Assembly: GCA_001577345.1 (NCBI GenBank)
Contig: LSLI01000006.1
Location: 1 to 64,000, forward strand
DNA length: 64,000 nucleotides
Direction of reading: 5' to 3'
From: Candidatus Gallionella acididurans
Lineage (GTDB): Bacteria; Pseudomonadota; Gammaproteobacteria; Burkholderiales; Gallionellaceae
The notes below the pieces were generated by a model. That model was not told the origin of the DNA. It ran no database searches and worked only from the letters and a program-made list of their open reading frames with translations. This document shows positions 27,946 to 36,914 of the stretch, in pieces. The position numbers and the translations under genes were made by a program. Numbering within the stretch: the first letter of the stretch is position 1; each line of letters starts with the position of its first letter.

Positions 27946-28707
27946 TCAGGGATAGTCCTGTCGCGTGGGGCGAACCATGATGTCGCTGATGTGAACGTGG
28001 GGCGGCTGGGACACGATGTAGTGAATTGCATTCGCCACATCCTCTCCGTGCAGCAGGGGGCCGAATCTGTCGGTGAAATTCTGCACCATGTCGTCACCGT
28101 AGCCCGCAACTTCCTGAAACCCGCTGACTACTATGCCGGGCTCAACCAGCGACACGCGTATTCCTTTGGGTCCCACTTCGCGGCGCAGTCCTTCGGCCAG
28201 CGCATGCACGGCGAATTTTGTGGCACCGTACACCGCGCTGAACGGGGATATGTGCCTCCCCACGACCGAACCGATGATCACGATATCCGCGGCGCGTTTG
28301 GGGTAGCCGGACTGCTGTTGATCCAGCATTTTCCGGGCGGAAGTTTGCAGCAGGGCCAGGGCTCCGGTTACGTTGATTCTGAGCATCTCCTCAAATTCGG
28401 ACAAGTCGGCATCCTTCACTGAGCCACCCAAACCCCGCCCGGCGTTCGCAATCACGATATCGACCGGCTTGCCGAAATGCCCGGTTGCCGCGGCAAAGAG
28501 TTGCTCAAGCACGGTGGCATCAGATGCATCACCGGTGACGCCGGTAAATGCCGTTCCCAATTCCTGTTCGAGTGCGCGAAGTTTTGCCGCGTTGCGGCCG
28601 TTGCCGACCACACCGTAGCCACTGGCAATAAATTTTCTTGTTGTCGCTTCCCCGATGCCGGAAGTTGCGCCGGTAACGATTGCGATACGCGAATACTGTT
28701 CAGACAT
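27946..28707 (-). CDS. Short-chain dehydrogenase/reductase, YdfG-like
   Basis: A 253-residue SDR with the cofactor motif TGATSGIG (residues 11-18), the NAGRG motif, and the catalytic YGATK after a Ser in IIGSVVGRH. The layout is close to the YdfG/3-hydroxy-acid dehydrogenase type of NADP-dependent SDR. The ATG at 28707 has GGGAGA 7 bases upstream, which decides against the longer frame start at 28785. It is flanked by the old yellow enzyme gene upstream and the aldo-keto reductase downstream. With the second SDR of this cluster (26070-26879) it gives two unrelated SDR subtypes in one operon. Confidence 0.9.
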   Translation of the reverse strand: MSEQYSRIAIVTGATSGIGEATTRKFIASGYGVVGNGRNAAKLRALEQELGTAFTGVTGDASDATVLEQLFAAATGHFGKPVDIVIANAGRGLGGSVKDADLSEFEEMLRINVTGALALLQTSARKMLDQQQSGYPKRAADIVIIGSVVGRHISPFSAVYGATKFAVHALAEGLRREVGPKGIRVSLVEPGIVVSGFQEVAGYGDDMVQNFTDRFGPLLHGEDVANAIHYIVSQPPHVHISDIMVRPTRQDYP

Positions 28708-28801
28708 GATAGTTCTCCCGTTGGTCATGCGATTCTTCTTTGCAATCCAGATCGTTGCGCAGCCGTGCAAAAGCCCGGTGCGCAATCAGCCCGGTCGCGG
28801 G

Positions 28802-29878
28802 CTATGCAAATTCCTCCACCAGTTTCGGATAATCGGTATAGCCGGCCCGCGGATCATCAAGGCCGTATCCGTAGAAGGTTTCGGAGTGAAATGGATTGAG
28901 CGGCGCATTCAGTTGCAGACGGCGCGGCAGATCCGGATTCGAAATAAAATCCTTGCCAAAGGAGACCGCGTCGGCCTCGCCCGCCGCGACGACTTGCCGG
29001 GCCGTGTCGGGATTGAAACCTTCGTTTGCAATGAGCACGCCCTTGAAACGTTTCTTCAGTTCCGGACCGATGCGATTTTCCCCCAGTGACTCGCGGGTAA
29101 AAATGAAGGCGATACCGCGCTTGTCCAGCTGTTCTGCCACATATCCGAATGTGGACAGGGGATTCGAATCGCCCATGGTATGGGCATCACCCCTGGGAGC
29201 CAGGTGCATTCCGACCCGGCCCGCACCCCAAACGGAAATCGCGGCATCCGTCACTTCCAGCATCAGCCGCGCACGATTTTCGATGGGGCCGCCGTAGGCA
29301 TCGTTACGCTTGTTGGTGCTGTCCTGCAGGAACTGGTCCAGCAGGTAGCCATTGGCCCCGTGAATTTCGACGCCGTCGAATCCCGCCTGTTTGGCGTTTT
29401 CGGCACCCCGGCGGTAGGCCTCGACTATGCCCGGAATTTCGGAAATTTCCAGGGCGCGTGGCGTGACGTATTCACGCTGGGGACGCAGCAGGCTGACATG
29501 GCCCCGGGGAGCGATGGCACTCGGTGCGACAGGCAGTTCTCCGTCGAGAAAGTCCGGATGCGAAACGCGGCCCACATGCCAAAGCTGCAGGAACATGCGT
29601 CCTCCGGCGGCGTGAACGGCACTCGTAACCAGCTTCCAGCCCTGTATCTGCTGATCTGACCAGATTCCGGGAGTATCGGGATAACCGACTCCCTGGGGAG
29701 AAACGGAAGTTGCCTCGCTCAGGATCAGCCCGGCTCCGGCACGTTGGGCGTAGTACTCGGCCATCAATGCATTGGGCACGCGGCCACTGCTGGCACGGCA
29801 TCTGGTAAGGGGGGCCATCACGATGCGGTTGGGAAGATTCAGGTCTCCGACCCGGATGGATTTAAACAGGGTATTCAA
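28802..29878 (-). CDS. nemA: Old yellow enzyme family ene-reductase (NemA-like)
   Basis: A 358-residue FMN-dependent oxidoreductase that reduces activated C=C bonds and nitro compounds. The family N-terminus LFKSIRVGDLNLPNRIVMAP is complete and the active-site pair reads HGANGYLLDQF (His/Asn, as in OYE1). The start is a TTG at 29878, preceded by GGAG at 7-base spacing; it gives exactly the NemA N-terminus, while upstream codons do not. It lies 28 bases after an ArsR-type regulator on the same strand. E. coli NemA is controlled by a redox-sensing TetR regulator (NemR); here the ArsR protein probably takes that place. Confidence 0.93.
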   Translation of the reverse strand: MNTLFKSIRVGDLNLPNRIVMAPLTRCRASSGRVPNALMAEYYAQRAGAGLILSEATSVSPQGVGYPDTPGIWSDQQIQGWKLVTSAVHAAGGRMFLQLWHVGRVSHPDFLDGELPVAPSAIAPRGHVSLLRPQREYVTPRALEISEIPGIVEAYRRGAENAKQAGFDGVEIHGANGYLLDQFLQDSTNKRNDAYGGPIENRARLMLEVTDAAISVWGAGRVGMHLAPRGDAHTMGDSNPLSTFGYVAEQLDKRGIAFIFTRESLGENRIGPELKKRFKGVLIANEGFNPDTARQVVAAGEADAVSFGKDFISNPDLPRRLQLNAPLNPFHSETFYGYGLDDPRAGYTDYPKLVEEFA

Positions 29879-29906
29879 ATTTTTTCTCCTTAATTGTTGC
29901 GGGTTT

Positions 29907-30221
29907 TTAAAGATCACTCTTGATGCGATCAAGAAATTTGCCGATCAAGGCTTCATTGCGGGAATAGAAAATCCACTGTCCGACTTTCCGTGGTATCACC
30001 AGTCCTGCACGCTGCAAAGTGGCCAGATGGGCCGAGATGGTCGATTGGGAAAGGTTCGCTTTTTCGTAAATCTTGCCCGCGCAGACCCCGAGTTCAAATG
30101 AGTGCACCTGGGTGGGGAAGGACTTCTGCGGGTTCTTCAGCCATCCGAGCATTTCCCTGCGGACCGGATGGGCCAATGCCTTGATGACTTCGTCAATGTC
30201 GGGAGCGGGTTGTTTCGCCAT
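29907..30221 (-). CDS. ArsR-family winged-helix regulator
   Basis: A 104-residue winged-helix repressor: ALAHPVRREMLGWL at the N-terminus, the recognition helix within SQSTISAHLATLQRAGLV, and a wing ending GQWIFYSRN. The metal-binding ELCVCDL motif of ArsR/SmtB is missing; a single Cys (LGVCAGKIY) lies just before the recognition helix, so a one-Cys thiol switch sensing electrophiles is possible. It is the first gene of the cluster running to 25260, 28 bases ahead of the ene-reductase. An A/T-rich inverted repeat upstream (30257-30286) is a candidate operator for autoregulation. Confidence 0.92.
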   Translation of the reverse strand: MAKQPAPDIDEVIKALAHPVRREMLGWLKNPQKSFPTQVHSFELGVCAGKIYEKANLSQSTISAHLATLQRAGLVIPRKVGQWIFYSRNEALIGKFLDRIKSDL

Positions 30222-30256
30222 GGGATGCTGCCGGGTTTTCCGCGGGTCAATTGCAA

Positions 30257-30286
30257 TTTATATTTCGCTAATGGACGAATTATATA
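30257..30286. promoter_or_regulatory. Candidate operator for the ArsR-family regulator
   Basis: An imperfect A/T-rich inverted repeat, TTTATATTTCG (30257-30267) against CGAATTATATA (30276-30286), lies 36-65 bases upstream of the regulator's start. Winged-helix repressors of this size usually bind such dyads overlapping their own promoter. The assignment is by position and symmetry only. Confidence 0.4.
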
Positions 30287-30446
30287 TCGAATAAACTAGA
30301 AATACAAATGTCCGCTCCCGGCCGCAAATCCTGCCTGTAATTTTTGTCCGGCTTCCCGCAGAAAAATTGGCGGCGGCCGGGACGGCAACCGCGCATCCGG
30401 AATTGGTTTATGAAAACCCCGCATCCAACCCGTCCCGATAAAGCCC

Positions 30447-31877
30447 CTATGATTTCTCTGCAGCCATTGGGGAGCCTCCCAAAGCAACAAATAGCCGCAC
30501 ACAATCCTGGTAGCGCTGATGCTGCGCGCGAATAATTTCCAACTGTGTTTTTGACCATGCGCGCTGTGCATCCTGTACCTGCAGCAGCCCGGCAGCCCCC
30601 GCAAGGTAGCTGGTGCGCGCCATGTCCAGCGTGGCGGCGGCCGCGTTTACCGCGTTATTCATGATTGCAACTTCATCATCGTCATGAGCCAGTGAGGTCA
30701 GCGCGTCGGCCACCTGCACAAATGCGACCAGGATGGTTTGCCGGTATTGGGCCAGTGATGACTGATAAGCGTGCTCTGCCCCGCGTTTTTCAGCGGAGAG
30801 CTGGCCTCCATTAAAGATGGGGGCCGTCACTCCGGCCGCAAGCGACCAAGCGGTGGCTGCACTGCTGAAGATGCCGGCCGGCGTCAACGCTTCCTGCATC
30901 ATGTTTGCGGTCAGCGTGATCTGCGGGTAGAGATTGGCCGTGGCCACGCCAATCGCGGCGCTCGCCGCATGCAGGTTGGCTTCCGCCGCGAGGATGTCCG
31001 GCCGCCTTTTTACCAGTTCGGAGGGCAGGCTCACCGGCAGTTGTTGCGGCAGTGTGAAACTGTAAAAATCCAGACTGGGTGCCGTCCAGTCGGCGGGAGC
31101 CTTGCCGACCAGGATCGACAGCGCATGGCGGCTGGCACTCAAGCGCTGTTCCAGCGGCGGCAGCATGAACTGGTCGGCAAACAGCTGGCTTTGCGCGCTG
31201 GTGATATCCAGCTTCGTGGCCGCGCCCGCGGCATATGATTCCTGAACCAGTTCCAGTGTCTTCCGGTCCTCGGCTATGATCCGGCCGGCTGCGGCGATTT
31301 CCGCATTTGCCGCTGCCGCTTCCAGCGCGGCGGTGATGGTATTGCCGGTGAGCGTGATGTAGGTCGCGGCTATCTGATGGGTCTGGTAATTTGCCAAAGC
31401 CTGTTGCCGTTCGACAGCGCGTTTCCCGCCGCCAAAAAAATCCGGCGTCCAGCTTACCGAGGGACCAATCTCATAATAGCTGAATGGCGGTATGCTGAAA
31501 TTGCTGGGCCCGAACAATGCCACGCCATATGCCTGACGTCCTGCCGCGGCGCCCAGCGAGGCCTGGGGTAACAGGCTTCCACTTTCCGCTTTCACGGCTT
31601 CCTCGGCCTGTGCAAGGACCTCTTTCGCAGAGACCAGGTCGTAGTTGTTTTCCACGGCTTGCCGGATAAGGTCATTCAATGGTGCCGATGCAAACAGTGT
31701 CCACCATTCAGTCTCTATCTGTTTGCCCAGTGCGATGCGCTGTTGCATGGGTACCGCATCATCTTTTGAGGTGTAGGATTCCGGTTCTGGAGAGGCCGGG
31801 GTTTTGAAATCCGGGCCGGAGCTGCAGGCGCAAAGCAACAAGGTTGCCAGCAGCAGGTTCTGTCTGCTTGTCTTCAT
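30447..31877 (-). CDS. Efflux outer-membrane factor lipoprotein (NodT family)
   Basis: A 476-residue TolC-like outer-membrane lipoprotein. The signal peptide ends with LLLCACSSGPDF, giving a lipobox cysteine near residue 17 or 19. Two outer-membrane-efflux repeats follow, with the family motif VKRRPDILAAEANLHAASA. It is the third gene of an EmrAB-type operon and starts with a 4-base ATGA overlap with the MFS pump gene. It therefore supplies the outer-membrane exit of that pump rather than serving the RND system at 8938-17737, which has its own channel. Confidence 0.93.
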   Translation of the reverse strand: MKTSRQNLLLATLLLCACSSGPDFKTPASPEPESYTSKDDAVPMQQRIALGKQIETEWWTLFASAPLNDLIRQAVENNYDLVSAKEVLAQAEEAVKAESGSLLPQASLGAAAGRQAYGVALFGPSNFSIPPFSYYEIGPSVSWTPDFFGGGKRAVERQQALANYQTHQIAATYITLTGNTITAALEAAAANAEIAAAGRIIAEDRKTLELVQESYAAGAATKLDITSAQSQLFADQFMLPPLEQRLSASRHALSILVGKAPADWTAPSLDFYSFTLPQQLPVSLPSELVKRRPDILAAEANLHAASAAIGVATANLYPQITLTANMMQEALTPAGIFSSAATAWSLAAGVTAPIFNGGQLSAEKRGAEHAYQSSLAQYRQTILVAFVQVADALTSLAHDDDEVAIMNNAVNAAAATLDMARTSYLAGAAGLLQVQDAQRAWSKTQLEIIRAQHQRYQDCVRLFVALGGSPMAAEKS

Positions 31878-33484
31878 TCCATCACCGCAATTTCTTTTTT
31901 TCCAGGAGCATGAGCCGGCGGGCGCAACAGCAGCAACAGCGGGATCACTGCTATCGTCAGCACCATCATCAGCTTGTAGTCGTTGACATAGGCAATCATC
32001 GCCGCCTGATTGGTGATCATGCGGTCCAGTGCGGCGAGCCCGGGAAGGCTGTGGGCATCTATATGGTCTGATAGATAGGCCGGGTTGTTGAGGTTGTATG
32101 GCGTGATATGTTCGGCCAGGGACGCGTGCATGATTTGCGTGTTCCGGGTCAGCAGCGTCACGACGACCGAAATGCCGATCGCGCTGCCAAGATTGCGCAG
32201 CAGGTTGAAGAATGCGGTTCCCTCATTGCGCAGCGCCGCCGGCAGCGTGCCGAATGCAACAGTGGAAAGCGGCACATACACCAGGCCGATGCCAAATCCT
32301 TGGATGACACCGGAGATGACGATGAGGTTCTCGTTCATCAGCAGGTCAAAATTCGTCATTTGCCACAGCGAAAACGCGGTGAGCCCCAAACCCGCAGCCA
32401 TGATGGTCCGCGCATCGAATTTTCCGATCAGCTTGCCGACCACCATCATGCCTATCATCGTTCCGGCGCCACGGGGTGCTGTAACCAGCCCGCTGATAAT
32501 CACCGGGTAACCCATTTCGTTCTGCAGCATCGGTGGAATGAGAGCCAGTGTCGCAAACAGCACGACCCCGAGCAGGAAGATGAAGATGTTGGACATCACG
32601 AAATTGCGGTCGGCAAACAACGCCGGGCTCAGGAAGGGATGAGGACGGGTGAACGAATGGACCAGAAAATAATACAAGGCAACGACCGACACCATGGCTT
32701 CCGCGATGATCTCGCCGGAATTGAACCAGTCGTTGAGTTCTCCGCGGTCCAGGAACAGTTGCAGTGCGCCCACGCACAGGCTTAACGTGGCGAAGCCGAA
32801 AAAATCGAACTTGTTGAACAGTTTTTTCGTTTCAGGCATCGAGGCCGAGAGTCCCAGGAATGCGATGATCCCGATCGGCACATTGATAAAGAATACCCAG
32901 CGCCAGCTGTAATCTTCGGTAAGCCACCCGCCCAGCACCGGCCCCAGCACCGGCCCCAGCGTGACCCCGACGCCCCAGATGGCCATCGCCTTGCCATGAT
33001 TCTGCGGCGGATTGATATCGAACAGCACCGCCTGCGACAACGGCACCAGCGCGGCTCCGGAGATTCCCTGCAGCAGGCGGAACAGCACGATCTCCGGCAG
33101 GGTCGCGGCGAGGCCGCACAACGCGGAGGTCAGGGTGAATCCGACGATGGAAATCAAAAAAACCTTCTTGCGTCCGAATCGCCCGGCCAGCCACCCGGTC
33201 AGCGGAATCATGATGGCTGCCGCGATGATGTATGAGGTCAGCACCCAGCCCATCTGGTCCTGGGTTGCGGAAAGCGTTCCCTGCATTTGCGGCAGCGCGA
33301 CGTTGGCGATCGTCGAGTCCAGCGATTGCATGATGGTTGCCGCCATGATGGAGAAAGTGATCAGGGGGCGGTTCAGCCCGGCTGCGGATTCGTCGGCGTG
33401 CGGCGGGTGGGGTGTGGCGGAGCCTTCACCGGCTTCTTCGATGACTTCTTCAAGCGGGGATGGCTGCGCAGTATCGCCGGTCAT
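31874..33484 (-). CDS. emrB: DHA2-family MFS drug exporter, EmrB-like
   Basis: A 536-residue transporter with about 14 membrane spans, typical of DHA2 drug:proton antiporters. The motifs LDSTIANVALPQMQGTL (TM1), GWLAGRFGRKKVFLIS (loop 2-3) and LGPVLGPVLGGWL (TM5 antiporter motif C) are clear. Its start codon shares a base with the stop of the adaptor gene (TAATG), and its end overlaps the channel gene. It exports small hydrophobic toxic compounds with EmrA and an outer-membrane channel; the exact substrates are unknown. A LysR regulator is transcribed divergently from the operon. Confidence 0.93.
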   Translation of the reverse strand: MTGDTAQPSPLEEVIEEAGEGSATPHPPHADESAAGLNRPLITFSIMAATIMQSLDSTIANVALPQMQGTLSATQDQMGWVLTSYIIAAAIMIPLTGWLAGRFGRKKVFLISIVGFTLTSALCGLAATLPEIVLFRLLQGISGAALVPLSQAVLFDINPPQNHGKAMAIWGVGVTLGPVLGPVLGGWLTEDYSWRWVFFINVPIGIIAFLGLSASMPETKKLFNKFDFFGFATLSLCVGALQLFLDRGELNDWFNSGEIIAEAMVSVVALYYFLVHSFTRPHPFLSPALFADRNFVMSNIFIFLLGVVLFATLALIPPMLQNEMGYPVIISGLVTAPRGAGTMIGMMVVGKLIGKFDARTIMAAGLGLTAFSLWQMTNFDLLMNENLIVISGVIQGFGIGLVYVPLSTVAFGTLPAALRNEGTAFFNLLRNLGSAIGISVVVTLLTRNTQIMHASLAEHITPYNLNNPAYLSDHIDAHSLPGLAALDRMITNQAAMIAYVNDYKLMMVLTIAVIPLLLLLRPPAHAPGKKEIAVME

Positions 33485-34524
33485 TACCAGAAATCTTTCA
33501 GGCGGCTGTGATGCGTGTCGACTTTCACGACGGCGCTCAAGCCGGAATGCAAAGGTTGTTTGGGGTCGGGATCATCGATATGGATACGTACCGGCAGCCG
33601 TTGCACAACCTTGACCCAGTTGCCGGTGGCATTCTCAGGGGGAAGCAGGGAGAAGCTGGACCCGGTGCCGGAACTCAAACTTTCCACGCTGCCGTGAAAT
33701 GTGCTTCCGGGATAGGCATCGACTTCGATCGTGGCCTGCTGGCCGGGGCGCATGTGGGTAAGTTCGGTTTCCTTGAAGTTTGCCTGAACCCAGACATTCT
33801 TGTCGGATGTCAGCGAAAATACCGGCACGGCGGCATTTACGTAGTTGCCACTCTGGAATTGGTCGACCTTGGAAACGATGCCGTCCATCGGCGCCTTGAT
33901 CAAGGTGTAGGTCAGATTCAATTGCGCCCGCTCCAGCATCGCCCGGGCTTGTTGAACAGCGGGATGATCATCAATGTCCAGCGCGGGATCGTCGCTCAAC
34001 AGGGTGCGGACGTTGCTCTTCACCTGTTTTGCGGCGATCAGCCTCTGCTCGGCATCCGAAAGCGCGTGCTGCGCCTGATCCAGTTGCGCCTGTGAAGCGA
34101 TCCCCTTGGAGGCCAGATTCTTCTGGCGCTCAAATTCACGGGTTTGATAAAGCACGGTCGCTTCTGCTGCATGCGCATCGGCCTGGCGTTGCAGATAAGT
34201 CGCTTTCAGCGCGCCTATCTGCAATCTGGCATCGGCCAATTTGGCCTTTGCATCCTCGATCGCGATCAGGTAGTCGCGGTCATCAAGCTGGAAAAGTGGG
34301 TCGCCCTGGTGAACCTGCTGGTTTTCCCTGACGAAGATCTTCGTGACGCGCCCGGCAATATTGGTGCTGATGTCCACCCGGGCAGCCTGAACATAGGCAT
34401 CGTCCGTGGAAACAATGCGCCCGCCGGTAAAATAGACAACCGCGGCGATGCCTGTAAATACGATTGCCCCGCCGATAAACAGGTATCGGCGGATCCGGTT
34501 CTTGTTCATGCTGGGATTTTTCAT
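33484..34524 (-). CDS. emrA: HlyD-family efflux adaptor, EmrA-like
   Basis: A 346-residue membrane-fusion protein with one N-terminal membrane helix (about residues 13-32), then the split biotinyl-lipoyl domain (STDDAYVQAARVDISTNIAG and ...YTLIKAPMDGIVSKVDQFQSG), a coiled-coil hairpin of about 100 residues between the halves, and a C-terminal beta-barrel. It bridges the EmrB-like pump to the outer-membrane lipoprotein in the same operon. ATG codons at 34524 and 34509 are both possible starts; neither has a strong ribosome-binding site. The gene is divergent from a LysR-type regulator at 34726. Confidence 0.93.
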   Translation of the reverse strand: MKNPSMNKNRIRRYLFIGGAIVFTGIAAVVYFTGGRIVSTDDAYVQAARVDISTNIAGRVTKIFVRENQQVHQGDPLFQLDDRDYLIAIEDAKAKLADARLQIGALKATYLQRQADAHAAEATVLYQTREFERQKNLASKGIASQAQLDQAQHALSDAEQRLIAAKQVKSNVRTLLSDDPALDIDDHPAVQQARAMLERAQLNLTYTLIKAPMDGIVSKVDQFQSGNYVNAAVPVFSLTSDKNVWVQANFKETELTHMRPGQQATIEVDAYPGSTFHGSVESLSSGTGSSFSLLPPENATGNWVKVVQRLPVRIHIDDPDPKQPLHSGLSAVVKVDTHHSRLKDFW

Positions 34525-34594
34525 TTGCTATTGCGCGCCATATTGGTTCCCGACTCGGGATTGTAGTTGACATGGATTGCGTTGATAATACCTA

Positions 34595-34612
34595 ATAATG
34601 CATATACATTAT
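34595..34612. promoter_or_regulatory. Palindromic operator between emrA and the LysR gene
   Basis: ATAATGCATATACATTAT: perfect 6-bp arms (ATAATG/CATTAT) around a 6-bp A/T-rich centre. It lies 71 bases upstream of emrA and 114 bases upstream of the divergent LysR gene, where LysR-type regulators usually bind a T-N11-A dyad. The assignment is by position and symmetry. Confidence 0.55.
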
Positions 34613-34725
34613 GTTGTGGGATAGAATAATCACCGGCATGATCTGAATCGTTGCAAGCAGCAATGCTGGCTGGTGTGTTAGCCAGGAATTAATCCGGGAA
34701 GGCTGTTGCAGGATGGTAATGAACA

Positions 34726-35625
34726 ATGCGCGGCGCTGAATTCGCCGAATTACGTGCCTTTATGGAAGTGGTCGAGCAGGGCAACTTTTCCCGTGCGGCG
34801 ATCCATCTTGGCATGGCTGCGTCGACGCTGAGCCAGACCATACGCGCGCTGGAACAGCGGCTGGGGGTGAGTTTGCTGCATCGCACCACGCGCAGCGTAT
34901 CCCTTACCGAGGCGGGGGAACACCTGCTTGCGCGTATACGTCCCGCTTTCGAAGAACTGCATACGGCTGTTGAATCGATCAATGATTTTCGCGATGCGCC
35001 TATGGGCATATTGCGCCTCAGCGTTTCGTCGATACCCGCACAGATGATACTTGCGCCGATGTTGAAGGATTTTCTGGCGGCATATCCGGCAATCGAGCTG
35101 GACATCCATGTCGACAATTTCAACACCGATATCGTCAAGGGGCGGTTTGACGCGGGTATCCGCTACGGCAGGCTGATCGCCCAGGACATGGTCATGGTCA
35201 AGGCCAGTGTTCCGTCGCGTATCATCGCCGTGGCTTCCCCGGAATATCTTGCGACACATGTCATGCCCAAAACCCCGCAGGATTTGCAAAGCCACGCCTG
35301 TATTCGATTCAGGCGCGGTAACCAGCAAATAGTGACATGGGAGTTTGAGAAGAACAAGAAAAAGATCGAGGTCGGGGTGAGCGGTCCGTTGATCGTCAAC
35401 GATGTCGATCTGATGGTAAAGGCAACACGCGACGGGATCGGCATCGGTTACATGGCGGAGGCATATATGGGCCAGGACATTGCCGAGGGCAGGCTGGTTC
35501 CGATGTTGACCGACTGGTCTCCTACATACCATAGCTGGTATTTATATTACGCCAGCCGTCCGCATCTGCCGGCCCCGCTCAAGACGTTCATTCAATTTCT
35601 GCACGACCATATGCACAAAAATTAA
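34726..35625 (+). CDS. LysR-family transcriptional regulator
   Basis: A 299-residue LysR regulator. The N-terminal helix-turn-helix spans about residues 1-60 (FMEVVEQGNFSRAAIHLGMA, then STLSQTIRALEQRLGVSLLH), followed by the linker helix and a periplasmic-binding-protein-like effector domain (about 90-290, GRFDAGIRYG). Effector-domain sequence is close to the AaeR/YhjC-like group that often controls adjacent efflux genes. It is transcribed divergently from emrA-emrB-channel with a 201-base gap holding a palindrome, so it most likely regulates that operon. The effector is unknown. Confidence 0.93.
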   Translation: MRGAEFAELRAFMEVVEQGNFSRAAIHLGMAASTLSQTIRALEQRLGVSLLHRTTRSVSLTEAGEHLLARIRPAFEELHTAVESINDFRDAPMGILRLSVSSIPAQMILAPMLKDFLAAYPAIELDIHVDNFNTDIVKGRFDAGIRYGRLIAQDMVMVKASVPSRIIAVASPEYLATHVMPKTPQDLQSHACIRFRRGNQQIVTWEFEKNKKKIEVGVSGPLIVNDVDLMVKATRDGIGIGYMAEAYMGQDIAEGRLVPMLTDWSPTYHSWYLYYASRPHLPAPLKTFIQFLHDHMHKN

Positions 35626-35768
35626 TCCGGCCAGTCATGCCGCTGGAATTGCCGCCCTGACCCGAGATGCTGTGCCGGATCATTGGAGCGGGAAGCTTGC
35701 AAGCGGCTCGCTCCCGTGTTTGCGCCGTGCACTTATCCGGGTTTACCCGGCGTCTTGCTCGCCCAACG

Positions 35769-36194
35769 TCAAATATCCCATTCCCAGGGCAGTATCAGGT
35801 CGCCATTCTCAGTGCGTTTGCACAGCTTGTTCTGCTCTAGGGATATGACAGTATGGTCGCCGATGGCTGCGCCGGCACTGTTCAGTTTTTCAATGTCGGA
35901 CCTTTGTACCACCAGGCCGGCTGCCGTTCTGATTGCCAGTGGGAAAAGCTTCCCCCTGACCAGGGAAAGGCCTTTCTGGTAATTCTTCTTTCCCAGCAGG
36001 GCCAGCCCTTGCGCAATATCTTTGCGAACATGTTCAACAATGCCGGGCTTTGATGCGGCTATGCTGTCCAGTTCGGCCCTCGCTCGCTCAAGCCTGGCCG
36101 ATTGTTTTTCGGTGAGTGATTCAATTCCTGGCGCAGTCAGTTCACTCTCAATTTTCATGAGGGCTTCAATTTCTTTTGTCAAATTCACTCCCAT
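35769..36194 (-). CDS. Conserved-looking helical protein of unknown function
   Basis: A 141-residue, largely helical, charged protein with no signal peptide or membrane span. The first half (MGVNLTKEIEALMKIESEL, then TEKQSARLERARAELDSIA) looks like a short coiled coil; the second half contains a GLVVQRSDIEKLNSAG segment. I do not recognise a family. The ATG at 36194 has GGGAGAGG 5 bases upstream; the frame start at 36209 is a TTG and less likely. It ends convergent with the LysR gene and stands alone, with a long non-coding region upstream. Confidence 0.6.
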   Translation of the reverse strand: MGVNLTKEIEALMKIESELTAPGIESLTEKQSARLERARAELDSIAASKPGIVEHVRKDIAQGLALLGKKNYQKGLSLVRGKLFPLAIRTAAGLVVQRSDIEKLNSAGAAIGDHTVISLEQNKLCKRTENGDLILPWEWDI

Positions 36195-36914
36195 TTCAAC
36201 CTCTCCCAAAATCTATCATTGATCCTCCAGACTTTTCCATGATGCCGATGCATGCGGATCGTCCCTGATTGGACTTCATCCGGTCTTCCGGAATGCCGGT
36301 TTAAAATCCAACATGAAGACATGCTGCCATTGTACCCATGGACAGGTATTGGCCTGCGGCGTTTTTTCAGCAAACCAATATCCTAAAAAAAGTTTCATGG
36401 TGCTTAATTATCACGCGGGAGCAAGCTTGAAGTCCAATGCCTGCAATGGAAATGGCCGGTTCGGGTGTCCGGCATTCACGTCGCTTTCTGGCAGGCGGTT
36501 GAATCTCTGCATCGTAGTATCGAACTCCTATTATGTATTCATGTCGGAGTTGCGTCTTTTGCGGAGTACCGACGAACTATTGCATTGGAGTTCCCGTTGT
36601 TGCGTCGTTCCCATGACTGGCATTCAACTTAACATTAATTTAATTCTTGCTGATTTAATGATGGATATAGAATCAGGCGCACTTTTCAAACGAGGTTCAA
36701 CTTGACGCTTTTCCCATACCTTTTGTTGCAAAAATTACCAGCCTCTGTTTCCGGGAAAACCCGTAATTCATATGCCTTTCGCTGACGCCGGAGGAGTCAT
36801 CAGGCCATCACGGAACGTCGATTAATTCTGTTTAATTTTAACCGGACACCCGAGTTGGGTAGTCCGAACAAGGGCCTTCCCGCGGTGTTAATGCCGTGGT
36901 CTTCGGAGATAAAA
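36195..36914. other. Long non-coding region upstream of the LeuA-like gene
   Basis: About 720 bases with no convincing gene. A 130-codon plus-strand frame (36313-36705) is Cys- and Ser-rich, has no ribosome-binding site and no domain, so it is not accepted. The region becomes A/T-rich after about 36630 and must hold the promoter of the synthase gene. No leader peptide with a Leu run or T-box-like structure was found by eye. Confidence 0.4.

Noticed and set aside
36313-36705. 130-codon plus-strand frame in the long gap before the LeuA-like gene
   Set aside because: No ribosome-binding site, odd Cys/Ser-rich composition, no domain, and the frame does not show the third-position bias of neighbouring genes.
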